From Deinandra increscens subsp. villosa (Eukaryota > Streptophyta > Magnoliopsida > Asterales > Asteraceae), in the NCBI GenBank assembly GCA_039602395.1, contig JBCNJP010000024.1, positions 3,175,731 through 3,239,730 on the forward strand: a stretch of DNA of 64,000 bases, in the 5' to 3' direction. The position numbers and the translations under genes were made by a program. The number at the start of each line of letters is the position of its first letter. The stretch's first letter is position 1. Positions 47,148 through 57,397 of this stretch are shown in pieces. The notes under the pieces were generated by a model. That model was not told the DNA's origin. It did not search any database and saw only the letters and a list, made by a program, of their open reading frames with translations.

Positions 47148-47807
47148 TTAGTTTTCAAATAGAGCAGGATACTGTGAACGGATCATTTCTTCTGTCTCCC
47201 ACGTCGCTTCACGCTCAGAATGATTTTTCCATAGAATTTTAACGAACGGTATAGATTTACGTCTCATGACTCGTTCCTGACGATCCAGAATAGCTTCAGG
47301 TTCTTCTTCGTAAGAAAGATCTTCTTGAATCATGTGCAAAGGATAGTTGACAATGTGCAACGGATGATAATTGTATCCCCTCAACAGAGATACATGAAAG
47401 ACGTTATGAGCGTGAGAAAGTTGAGGTGGTAACGCCAAACGATATGAGAGTTCCCCAACTCTTTCGAGAACTTCAAACGGACCAATAAAACGAGGACTAA
47501 GCTTTCCCTTCATACCAAAACGATGCACACCATGACATGGTGAGACTTTAAGAAAGACATGATCTCCCTCCTTAAATTCCAAGGCGCGACGGTGCTGATC
47601 GGCGTAACTCTTTTGTCTGGTCTGAGCCTCTTTCAACTTTTCTCGAGCAACGGCTACTTTATCATTGGTGATCGCAACAAGCTCTGGGCCTTCGATTATC
47701 TTCTCTCCCACCTCGTACCAACATGTAGGGGATCTACACTTCCGACCATAAAGAAGTTCGAATGGAGCCATATCTATACTGGCCTGCCAGCTATTATTAT
47801 AAGAGAA
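47148..47807 (-). pseudogene. gypsy4 pol part 3: integrase C-terminus and chromodomain
   Basis: It starts in the frame after a deletion at about 47808 and runs to a stop at 47148-47150. It begins with the conserved MAPFELLYGRKCRSP segment after the integrase core, then a coiled region (KLKEAQTRQKSYADQHR), the GPF/Y-like RFIGPFEVLERVG and the HNVFHVSLLR motif. A chromodomain follows near the C-terminus (EPEAILDRQERVMRRKSIPF, then VKILWKNHSEREATWE). Chromodomains bind modified histone tails and steer insertion into heterochromatin; this one supports the chromovirus (Tekay/Del) assignment. Confidence 0.9.
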
Positions 47808-48474
47808 CTAAATACTCATCCCAGTTTCCATTCCACTCAAGTGCACACGCTCTGAGCATATCTTCTAAAGTCTGAATAGTGCGTTCAGACTGACCGTCAG
47901 TCTGCGGATGGAAGGCCGTGCTAAACCTTATTTTTGTACCCCAAGATTTTTGTAGTCCTTTCCAAAATCGTGACGTAAAGCGAGGATCTCTGTCACAAAC
48001 AATAGAAGATGGAGTGCCATGAAGCCGAACTATATTTTCAAGAAATATCTGAGATAATCTGCTAACTGAGTAACCCTGCTGAAAAGGTATGAAATGAGCA
48101 GACTTCGTGAGTCTGTCCACTACAACCCAAATGGCGTCATTCTTCTTGAAAGTCTTCGGTAAACCCGTGACGAAATCCATAGAGATATCGTCCCATTTCC
48201 ACACTGGGATGTCTAATGGTTGCAACATTCCACTGACCCTCTTATGCTCGATCTTTACTTGTTGACATGTCATACAGTGAGCCACATACTTAGCTACGTG
48301 TTCCTTCATGCCGCTCCACCAAAAATTATGCTTCAAATCTCTATACATCTTGGTGGATCCTGGGTGGATAGAAAAAGGAGAACTGTGTGCCTCAGCTAAT
48401 AAAGATTCCCGAAGTGTAGGATCGTCTGGAACACACAATCTCTTTCCACACCAGATGACTCCTTGTTCGTCTAC
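47797..48474 (-). pseudogene. gypsy4 pol part 2: integrase core
   Basis: It is in the same frame as the RT part and separated from it only by a TGA at 48475-48477, in a CpG-type context where families usually have an Arg codon. It contains the zinc-binding HHCC region (IHPG..., HCMTCQQVK) and the catalytic core with Asp in SMDFVTGLP, Asp in VCDRDPRF and Glu in HPQTDGQSERTIQ. The frame is lost at about 47808, where roughly 11 bases are missing relative to the usual spacing before FSYNNSW. Without repair neither product would hold a full integrase. Confidence 0.9.
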
Positions 48475-50528
48475 TCAAAATTCAGATTGCTTTCCTACTT
48501 CCAAGTTTTGCAATATCGCCCAAAGTTCACCATCATGCTGCTGGGCTTCCTTTATGCGTATAATAAGGTCTGATTCAATATTTAATTTAGCTATATAACC
48601 ATCAGACTTATTAAACTGTAACCCAATTCCCATTTTGTCTAAGTCTGATAATATCTGAGGTTGGATGTTAAGGCATGCCAACCCGCCTGAATTTTTCCTG
48701 CTTAACGCATCTGCCACCACGTTCGCCTTACCAGGGTGGTACTGAATGTTGGCGTCATAATCCTTAAGGAGTTCTAACCATCGTCTCTGCCTCATATTCA
48801 GTTCTTTCTGTGTGAAAATGTACTTGAGGCTCTTATGGTCGGTGAAAATGTCGCATGTCTCGCCATACAAATAATGTCTCCATATCTTGAGTGCGAAAAC
48901 AACAGCTGCGAGCTCTAGATCATGCGTCGGATAGTTTACCTCATAAGGTTTAAGTTGTCGCGAACCGTAGGCAATTACTTTTCCATGCTGCATGAAGACA
49001 CAACCTAACCCTTTCTTTGAGGCATCACTATATATTTGAAATCCGCCTGTACCTGAAGGAAGAGTAAGAATAGGGGCAGACACCAATCTCTTTTTCAGCT
49101 CTTCGAAACTCTTTTCTCTTTCGTCATTCCAGACAAACTTTACCCCCTTTCTCATAAGCTGAGTGAGAGGTAATGCCAAGATGGAGAATCCTTCAACGAA
49201 ACGTCGGTAATAACCCGCGAGGCCGAGAAAGCTTCTAACTTCAGTAACTGTGGTCGGTCGAGGCCATTTCGTGATAGCTTCCACCTTTGACGGATCCATA
49301 GTGATACCCTTAGCAGACACAATGTGGCCTAGAAATGCTACTTCTTCTAGCCAAAAGTCGCATTTAGAAAACTTTGCATATAACTTTTTCTCGCGCAAGA
49401 TCTGCAAAACGGTGCGAAGGTGGTCTTCGTGCTCCTCTCTACTTTTAGAAAATACCAGAATATCATCAATAAACACGATCACGAAACGGTCCAGATACTC
49501 GTGAAATACTCTGTTCATAAGGTCCATAAAGACAGCTGGAGCATTTGTCAAACCAAACGGCATGACTAGAAACTCGTAGTGGCCATAACGTGTTCGAAAA
49601 GCTGTCTTAGGAATATCTTCATCTCTGACCCTCAACTGATGGTAGCCTGATCGAAGATCTATCTTTGAGAAGAACTTTGCTCCCTGAAGTTGGTCGAAGA
49701 GGTCGTCTATACGTGGTAACGGATATCGGTTTCGGATGGTGATTTTGTTGAGCTCTCGGTAATCGATGCAAAGCCGCATACTACCATCCTTCTTCTTCAC
49801 GAATAATACTGGCGCTCCCCACGGTGAAACACTAGGTCGAATGAATCCGAGTTCCAATAATCCTTGCAACTGCTCTTTTAATTCCTTTAATTCCATTGGG
49901 GCCATACGATAGGGTGCCTTAGAGATAGGTTCAGATCCAGGAATCAAGTCAATGGTGAACTCCACTTCACGTTCAGGTGGTATCCCTGGTAGTTCTTCTG
50001 GGAAGACATCAGAATAATCTCGGACTACAGGGAAGTCTTCAATGCGAGGTGAATCCATCGAAATATCCTTGATGGAGGCTAAGAAACCTTCACAACCGTG
50101 TGATAAAAACTTTTGAGCCTTAAGCGCAGAAATAATCTTGATGGACTTTCGAGGCTGAGTCCCTTGGTAAACGAACTCAGGATGCTGAATATCACCGAAG
50201 ATAACACGTCTAGTGTGACAGTCGATGGTCGCTCGATGCATAGCCAACCAGTCCATACCTAGAATGACGTCGAAGTCTCCCACTTGCATGGGAAGAAGAT
50301 TGGCTTTACGAACAATATTTCCAATCACTAACGGACAATCTCTATACACATGAGTAATAACTGAAGAATTTCCCATGGGCGAGGAAATAACAATGGCAGG
50401 GTGCAACGGAGAGGGCATAATTTTGAGACGCTTAGCAAATGCTTGTGAAACTACCGAATGGGTTGCCCCGGTATCAAATAACACATATACGTCACGTTCA
50501 GCAAGACAAACAACACCCGAAACAGTAC
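48475..50528 (-). CDS. pol: gypsy4 pol part 1: protease, reverse transcriptase, RNase H
   Basis: An open frame of about 680 codons. The protease active site LFDTGATHS is near the start. RT follows, with FSKIDLRSGYHQLRV, AFRTRYGHYEFLVMPFGLTN and catalytic FIDDIL. RNase H has IYSDASKKGLG, ALKIWRHYLYGE, FTDHKSLKYI and VVADALSRK. These convert element RNA to cDNA inside the virus-like particle. No good ATG starts the frame; it is in the same frame as gag but separated by 102 bases with stops that look like an intron (50529-50630), so I begin it at the predicted 3' splice site. It ends at the TGA at 48475-48477, truncating pol before integrase. Confidence 0.9.
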
Positions 50529-50630
50529 CTAGTCGTGGATAACTAATGAGATACAGAAAGATTATAGGAAAACAAGATAATGAACATGCAAATCATGATT
50601 ATTGAGAATGAGGAACATTACAAAGTGTAC
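50529..50630 (-). other. putative intron between gag and protease
   Basis: 102 bases on the minus strand, starting GTACACTTTG and ending CCACGACTAG. It is U-rich in the 3' half, with a branch-point-like CTCAT about 20 bases before the AG. It contains in-frame stops and ends gag. Its length is a multiple of three, so removing it keeps the frame, and the residues on either side then match the uninterrupted gag-protease junction usual for this family. Both borders carry AGGTAC, so it may be an insertion that duplicated AGGT and thereby gained splice sites. Confidence 0.6.
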
Positions 50631-51903
50631 CTGGGGTGTTAGCAGCTTCCCCAGCAGTCATTGTGAACACTCGTCCTCCAGCAGGTGGCGCATTAGCTCC
50701 TCTAGGATTTCCTTCAGCTCGATCATTATTTTTGGGGCAGTTTCTGATCATGTGCCCCATCTCTCCACAGCGAAGACAGGCTCCCGAAACTCGACGACAA
50801 ACACCTGGATGGTGTTTGTTACAATGGTTGCACATAGGATGCTGTGTAAGAGTAGGATTTCCCCTCTGGTTCAAGGGTTGAGCATTGATAGGCTGCTGGT
50901 ACGGTTTATTCTGGCTCTGGTTTTGATTCTTACCCTTCCATGATTTGGAATTATTTCCCTGAGTATGACGTTCATTTGAGTTTGGAGTAGGGCCCTGAGA
51001 TGACGACTGACTGGAAGACTGAACACGATTTCCATCTCTATCTCTCTTCTTACTATCCGAACGGCTTAGAAATTCCGTTCTCTCCATATCCACTCTCTTA
51101 GCAGCCTTAACAACATCAGCAACATTCGCAAATGTCGAATGTATGATTGCCCTTCGAATTCGATCACATACAGCCCACTGGTATTTCTCCGCTTGTTCCT
51201 CTGCCGTGCCAGCAGAAGCCCCAAGGAATCCAGTAAGTCTATAAAAACGATCAGTGAAATCTGCAAGTGACTCATCACTCTGTTGACGAATATTAGAGTA
51301 TTCGCGTTTGTAAGCCCCCAAATCAACATTTGAAAAGTATTTGTCGAAAAAGATCTCACAGAAGTTAGCCCAAGTTAATGTCTCTGCAAACTGCTCTCCA
51401 CCTCTTTCTTGTAAGACTGATTCCCACCAGTTGTGGGCATCCTCCTCTAGCTTATATGTAGCCAACCGAGTCTTGTACTGGTCTTCAATCCCGAGTACCC
51501 TAAAAATTTTCTCGATGTGAGAGATCCAATCCTTGGCCACAGATGGAGTTGATGCTTTGGTAAATATTCTAGGCTTCTGTTTCTGAAATTCTCTCAGCCA
51601 AAAGTGTATTCCATTCGGATTTGCATCAGGGTTTGGGTTCGGGTTCGGGTTCGGATTCGGGTTCGGATTCGGATTCGGATTCGGATTCGGATTCGGGTTC
51701 GGGTTCGGATTCGGGTTCGGATTCGGATTCGGGTTCGGGTTCGGGTTCGGATTCGGATTCGGGTTCGGATTCGGATTCGGGTTCGCATTCTGCACCGCAT
51801 TCACAATGGCAGGTAACATTGCAGTAAGGGCTTGATTGATCGCAGCCATGAGCTCAGGATTAGGCTGACCTGATCCATTACGAGTAGTGCGACGGGGAGG
51901 CAT
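50599..51903 (-). CDS. gag: gypsy4 gag
   Basis: 434 residues from ATG 51903-51901. The N-terminus (MPPRRTTRNGSGQPNPELMA) is followed by about 26 Asn-Pro dipeptides coded by a GGGTTC/GGATTC hexamer repeat (plus strand 51629-51787). The retrotransposon gag domain follows (residues ~100-260: HIEKIFRVLGI, HNWWESVLQ, YFSNVDLGAYKREYSNI, FTDRFYRLTGFL), then a Ser/Gln-rich linker and a CCHC knuckle CLRCGEMGHMIRNC near residue 375. Gag forms the particle that packages the RNA. It ends at a stop that lies inside the putative intron, so unspliced RNA would give Gag alone. Confidence 0.9.
   Translation of the reverse strand: MPPRRTTRNGSGQPNPELMAAINQALTAMLPAIVNAVQNANPNPNPNPNPNPNPNPNPNPNPNPNPNPNPNPNPNPNPNPNPNPNPNPNPNPDANPNGIHFWLREFQKQKPRIFTKASTPSVAKDWISHIEKIFRVLGIEDQYKTRLATYKLEEDAHNWWESVLQERGGEQFAETLTWANFCEIFFDKYFSNVDLGAYKREYSNIRQQSDESLADFTDRFYRLTGFLGASAGTAEEQAEKYQWAVCDRIRRAIIHSTFANVADVVKAAKRVDMERTEFLSRSDSKKRDRDGNRVQSSSQSSSQGPTPNSNERHTQGNNSKSWKGKNQNQSQNKPYQQPINAQPLNQRGNPTLTQHPMCNHCNKHHPGVCRRVSGACLRCGEMGHMIRNCPKNNDRAEGNPRGANAPPAGGRVFTMTAGEAANTPGTLCNVPHSQ
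51629..51787. repeat. hexanucleotide repeat in gag
   Basis: About 26 units of GGGTTC / GGATTC on the plus strand, coding (Pro-Asn)n in gag on the minus strand. The overlapping Arg-Ile and Ser-Asp frames are by-products. Confidence 0.95.
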
Positions 51904-52051
51904 CTAGAAGAAATAATATATCCAATTTATTCAGAGCAAAACAGAGCATAAGATCAAGTCATAAAACACTAAAAATAATTCCTAACCCAACGTCTACCCA
52001 ATCCTCACATGACTTTTAATTAGTTTAAGTTTTCTACAGGAAAGAGCCGAA

Positions 52052-52063
52052 GCTCTGATACCA
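52052..52063 (-). other. primer-binding site, gypsy4
   Basis: The minus strand reads TGGTATCAGAGC, four bases from the LTR. Confidence 0.9.
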
Positions 52064-52067
52064 TAAT

Positions 52068-54415
52068 TGTAACACCCCAACCCAAATAGAGTTGACGTGT
52101 CACTCATACAGTAAACAGAGATAGCAACAATCCAAAAGTACTTAATAAAATACTTAAAATCCAAAAATCCAGGTTTTTAAGCGAAAACATGTCAAGTTCA
52201 AAGGAAGAAATAAGTTAAAATAAATCAGTTTTAAAAACTCTTGCACTTCTCTCGTCCTATCCAGTTTTACTCTCTCTTGATCTCTTTCCCCTTATCCCCA
52301 GAAGTACCTGTCATAAAAATAAAGAAGACACAAGAAAAGAAAACGGCTGAGCCAAAAATTGTTCAGTAACGGTAGAACAATAGCAGTACAATGTAACACT
52401 GACAAAACAACAAATATACGACTCAGAAGAAAAATGAATGAGACGTATCAATAAGGAAATACCCATTTGAGCCAGTAACAGTAACAGTAACAATATGTAC
52501 ATTGGCTGCAGCCCTAATGTACCAGTAATGTGATATGGGAGTGTGGGCACACACACCTAACCAATTCACCAAATAACAGTAATTTTCCTAGGATCGATCC
52601 ATACGCCTCTAATTAACTAACTAGTGCAACAACTTAGCACATCATTAACTACTTCGAGACGCCGTGACTAATCGCTCTGCCACAGATAGAGCACGTCAAA
52701 AGGTGCCACAATTGACGCCCTATGGTCCCCATAGGTGGATATGCTCGGGTATTGAGGCCAAATAAAACGGTCACATATGCAAGTAAATATATAAAAGTCT
52801 CTATAACCTTAACTCTAAGGTTTGTAACGATGTCCAAATATAATGGGAACATGCGATAACGAGTACAAAGGGATCTATCCTATCGCATGTAAACAATTTC
52901 AATAAAACAGTACGGTACAATGTAACGATATTCAATGAAAACGGTATGACACTAATCATTCGATGAGGCAAATTCAATAATTCCACTTTGAAGCAATGAA
53001 TTACGAACTCAACAAAAACAAATAAAGAAGCTACGAGGAAAGGGTCGAAAAACCGCACCTTAGCTTATAAGGGAACAAATCAAAAGGAATGCTATGCCGA
53101 TCTCAAATACCACGAGGACCTACGGTTAATTTATATTAGAATTTCAATTCATTTGCACGTTAAATTGTTAATAGAGTTTCATGCCCTTAAAAATGTTTGA
53201 ATCAATCTGTACCTTTTTTTAAAAAACGACGACAAAGAAATTTTTCATGATGCATATTATAAATACAATTTTGTTTTACAAGATCTTAAAAGTTTAAACT
53301 AAATATTCCACCAACTAATCACAACTTGGAAACAAGTGATTTCTTAAATACAGGGACAACGAAACCTTGTTTAGAATATAATGTATCATTTTTTTGTAAA
53401 ATTTAGATAACCGATCATAATATGTTTACATAGGTTAATTATACTAATATTAAAACAACATTCTAGATTTGCATATTTCAATGCCATACGGTGTGGTCCC
53501 ATACAACCCCATACATCCCCTCCTATAAATTTATGGTATCTGATTAACCAAGCACCCATACCCCCATCATCTTCATATCGTTGCAGGTTTTACATGATTT
53601 TCACCATAGACGCAAAACCAATATTTTATTTATTTACTATTATTATTATTTTTATATGAACACGCTATTTCAAAGGTGCATAACAGGACATGAACGGATC
53701 GCATGGTACCTTGAATCCGATAAAGAAAACAACTGATGATTGACGGGATACGAGTCGCCGAAGATCTTCTAACAACAAGTTGATGACTGGACCGACGGAA
53801 ACGATAGCGTTGGTTCGAGTTTGATCAATAAAAGGTTTAGCCGCTGTAATTCGGGGAGGTTAATGGTCGTAATAGTTAGTTAAGAAGGAAAGGAATCGAC
53901 TGTAAACAAATATATACTATCTACCTCGGTTCGAGTAGCAGTGAGACGGAATAGATTTACTTGATCCGAACCCGTGGTCGATCTACGGTGGTAGTCAGGT
54001 GATGGTCCTGGGTCCGGTCCACATGTCGTCGAAGTTCTTGTACGGCAGAGCACGGTGAAACGACAATCAAGAGGCCATGGAAATTTGAAGAATGGTGGGT
54101 TTTCTGTGACCGAATGATTTGAGGGTTCGAGGAGTATAAATTGCCGATCGGAAAGTCGGTTGAACAAAGAGTCACGTTCAGATTCTCTCGGAAGTTTGTT
54201 GAACGGAGATAAAATTTAGATAATGAAGAGCTTGGACCTGATTTGACCTTGAAAGTCAAAATAGGAATTTTTAAATTATTATTGTTAATTAATTTTTTTT
54301 TTTTGAAATCTACGTGAACATGGGCATTCCAATTTAAAAATAAATTTCTTTTTTTTTTCCTGTAGTTATTATCAATTTTTATTTTATTTTATTTATTGAT
54401 TAATCGGGTATTTCA
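52068..54415 (-). repeat. 5' LTR of gypsy4
   Basis: 2348 bp, near-identical to 44657-46999; followed by the second GTACT target copy. Confidence 0.95.
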
Positions 54416-54420
54416 GTACT

Positions 54421-54682
54421 AGTGTGTTCTGCCAACGTACCAACAACCTCATCCAACGTACCAGCAGCCTACCATGCTGAAATCGACTGATTTTTCGAAT
54501 CATGACTTTTTGAATTGGAAATTGCAACCATAAGGTGTGAAAACACTCTAAGAATGTTCAAAAATCATTTTTGACCTTAGAAACACTCAGAATTGGGAAA
54601 ATTTGATGAAAAACGACTCAAACCCAAACTTTCTCTTACTAATATTTCGAAAATGGTAAAATCACAGCAGTAGAGCAACCTG
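54421..54682 (-). other. copia3 leader, part right of gypsy4
   Basis: It continues the CGTACCA array (two units) and then has 200 bases of non-coding leader before the PBS. Confidence 0.6.
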
Positions 54683-54700
54683 GATTGCTCTGATACTACT
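54683..54700 (-). other. primer-binding site, copia3
   Basis: The minus strand reads AGTATCAGAGCAATCC, an initiator-tRNA-Met site with G to A at one end position. Confidence 0.7.
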
Positions 54701-55074
54701 TGTAAGTGCCTGGGAAGGATCTTACTACTGCATGATTCGGTCAATCGATGAACACAAACGTAAATAAAGATTTGCTTTATTGACTCACTAAGATGATTGT
54801 AAGGAATCTAGAGAGAGATAGAGAACATACTCAAATACACACAGTTAAGATGGTGAAACTCTCAGAACTAGCTAACTCTCTCTAACACGAACTATTTATA
54901 GAGGTCAACATAACACTGCGGACCACCCAGCGTACCAGTTGGTACGGGCGTACCAATTGGTACGGCGTACCATTTGGTACGGCCACCAATGAATTTTGAC
55001 TTCTAGACTCACAAACTCGCTCTAATCTAGATAGAATACACGAGACACAAGGTAGCACAAGAATATGCTTTAAC
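54701..55074 (-). repeat. 5' LTR of copia3, right end uncertain
   Basis: It begins TGTAAGTGCC. A TATA box (CTATAAATAG, minus strand) is at 54892-54901, with the palindromic GTACC motifs upstream of it. Similarity to the left LTR stops at about 55072, so either the LTR is truncated here or it ends at GGTAGCACA (about 55060). Confidence 0.65.
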
Positions 55075-56129
55075 AGTTTTGAGGGATTTTGCCTCTGTTA
55101 AGAGCAGTAGATACCTTATGGATATCGATACATGAGTTTTAATTACTTTAATGGTTTTTAAATTTCTCAAGATCCTTTTGAGTGAAACTTTCATCTTCAG
55201 ATAACATATAATTAAATCTATGTAACATTCGTATAATATCTTTGAATAACATACAATTTCATTTAAAAGTTTACCCAACATGATAAATAGGTGTTTGTAA
55301 TTGATTAATGTGTATGTGATTAAAGTTATAAATTTATAGGTGCATATCTTATACCTTAGTTTTGTGTAGATACATTTAGTATATAAAAAAACAATTAGCT
55401 TTTGTTGCTGTGAATTAACATGTAGAATTATTTTTTTCCAATGAAAGGGTTCTGTAAGACCCTGCTGAGAGATTATATATCACCTGCTCCTGCTCTGGAA
55501 CAGATTGAATTGGGGCATAGGGGATGATTGTGAATAGACCATCATCATCATCTATGTTTATCATGTTTATGTATTAAGTTTATTTTTCGTGATTTTAGTA
55601 TACTTACCCTTTGAGTGAGATTCAATTTTGGACAAATGATTTTGGGTCTTTGAATGCATCTGGTAGTAGAACTGTGTTTGTGAAGATTCTATAGCATTTT
55701 ACAGTTACAACTATTGTTTGAATGTAATTGATAGTTAGTTATTAAAGTTGTTTGTGTTAAAAGTTTTGTGACATGTTAAAACTGAGTCTCAACCTTTTAG
55801 AACTTCCGATCTCTATACGCGTGCATTGTGTTTAGTCATAATAATTAGGTTATAAATTGTCAGCTTGAGTCCCATTATTTAGTATCTCATATGCATATGC
55901 CACATATTACCAATATTAAAATGCCCGTGCTTTCTAAGTATTTGGTTTCCCATATTAAGGTAAATGAGGTTTTCTTACATCTTACATTATTCTCCTTTGA
56001 ACTCGACACATCTCATTAATTTTTTTGGTTTCTGTTTAAATTTGATAATAAATAATAATCATTTGTTTGTGTGTACTTCCCATCAGAATGGTATGCATGA
56101 CTGGAATTGATAATCAATTGAAAGATTAA

Positions 56130-57087
56130 ATATGAAGAAGGCCCTGTTTCTGTAATGGCATTGAAATGTCTACTAGACATAAGGTATATTTCTTTATTTC
56201 AATATTCATGAGATTTTTTTTATTATTTTGTTATACATTAATATAGTGTTTAAAAGTTTCATTCATACATGAATGATTTACATGAATGGTTTGCATTCTT
56301 GAGTACTTCCCTAAATGTGCATATTTCCATATATTATTCAGACAAATTGTTCTGTTCAAGAATTTTTTTTAACCTCAACAATTTACATCAATCAAAAGGT
56401 TATATGCATTTGTTCATATGTGTATTCTTATCTTCTTTCCAAATTGTCCATATATTGCCTCTGCAAATCTTATTAATATAGAACCTTACGTGTATGAATT
56501 CATCATTAAAAGTATTCTAATAACCAATATTACTATCACAACTTATGAATTCATTAGCCAAAGTATTCAAATAACCAATATTACTATCACAACTAATGAA
56601 TCCCTTCATGTTTTCTAAAATTCAATATTCGTGACAAAGTTTTGACAAAGTTTTTAAATTGATTTTATTATTTAGTTCCAAATGTTTTTCTTTACAATTC
56701 AAAGTGTTTAAAGATTCTAACATATAATTATATAACAAACAAACTTATTACACAGTTCATAAAATCTTACATATTGGATTGTTAATTCATTCGGTTTGCA
56801 TAGTTACCAATAGTTATTGGTATTGTTGCTAAAATCTCATACTAAAATACGAATTGTTCTTTTTTTCCAACCTTCTATATACCTCATTATCATCTGTATT
56901 ATTAGTGAATGTTTTTACATGTTTTGAAATGGAATAATAATTGTCATTTTAAAATATTTTGTAGGAAATTCTTCTAAAGCGGCATCAAAATCAAGTTCCA
57001 AATGATATGGAAATTCCAAATAAAATGATGAATCTCTCTTCTGAAGGAAATTATTGTCAAATGCTACAAATCATGATGAACTAAGGA
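56130..57087 (+). pseudogene. two exon-like fragments, unknown gene
   Basis: 56132-56182 reads KYEEGPVSVMALKCLLDIR and ends at a GT donor. 56966-57084 follows a TTTTGTAG acceptor and reads EILLKRHQNQVPNDMEIPNK, then a stop after IMMN. The composition looks like real coding sequence, but I do not recognise the family, and the two may not belong together. Confidence 0.3.
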
Positions 57088-57336
57088 TCTAAATTCCTAT
57101 TTTATATAACAATATTAATGTATGACGCTTATTATTGTTTGTTGTATGATTAACTGAGGATCTAAACTCCTAATGTATATAAACAATATTAATGTGTGAC
57201 TTTATAAAACACTATTAATGTATCAAGCTTATGAGTCTTATCAATGTATGAAGATTATTATTAATGTAGATGGTTAGTAACAGAACAATTCAAATTTTGG
57301 TATGAGATGATAGCAACAATACTCATAATAAAGTAT

Positions 57337-57397
<61 letters not shown>

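Larger units (their letters stand above)
44657..54415 (-). mobile_element. Tekay-like chromovirus (gypsy4), nearly intact
   Basis: A complete minus-strand LTR retrotransposon of 9759 bp. LTRs are 44657-46999 and 52068-54415, with target-site duplication GTACT at 44652-44656 and 54416-54420, PBS 52052-52063 and polypurine tract 47000-47013. Gag, protease, RT, RNase H, integrase and chromodomain are all recognisable in the normal chromovirus order. The LTRs differ at only a handful of sites by eye (for example A/G near 46276/53687 and C/T near 44952/52362) plus homopolymer lengths, so insertion was recent. Two lesions in pol (a stop at 48475-48477 and a frameshift near 47808) make this copy defective. 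Confidence 0.95.

Noticed and set aside
51594..51827. Arg-Ile and Ser-Asp repeat proteins on both strands
   Set aside because: Alternative frames of the hexamer repeat inside gag.
44657..54415. Fully autonomous, active retrotransposon
   Set aside because: Structure and TSD are complete, but pol has a stop and a frameshift in integrase.
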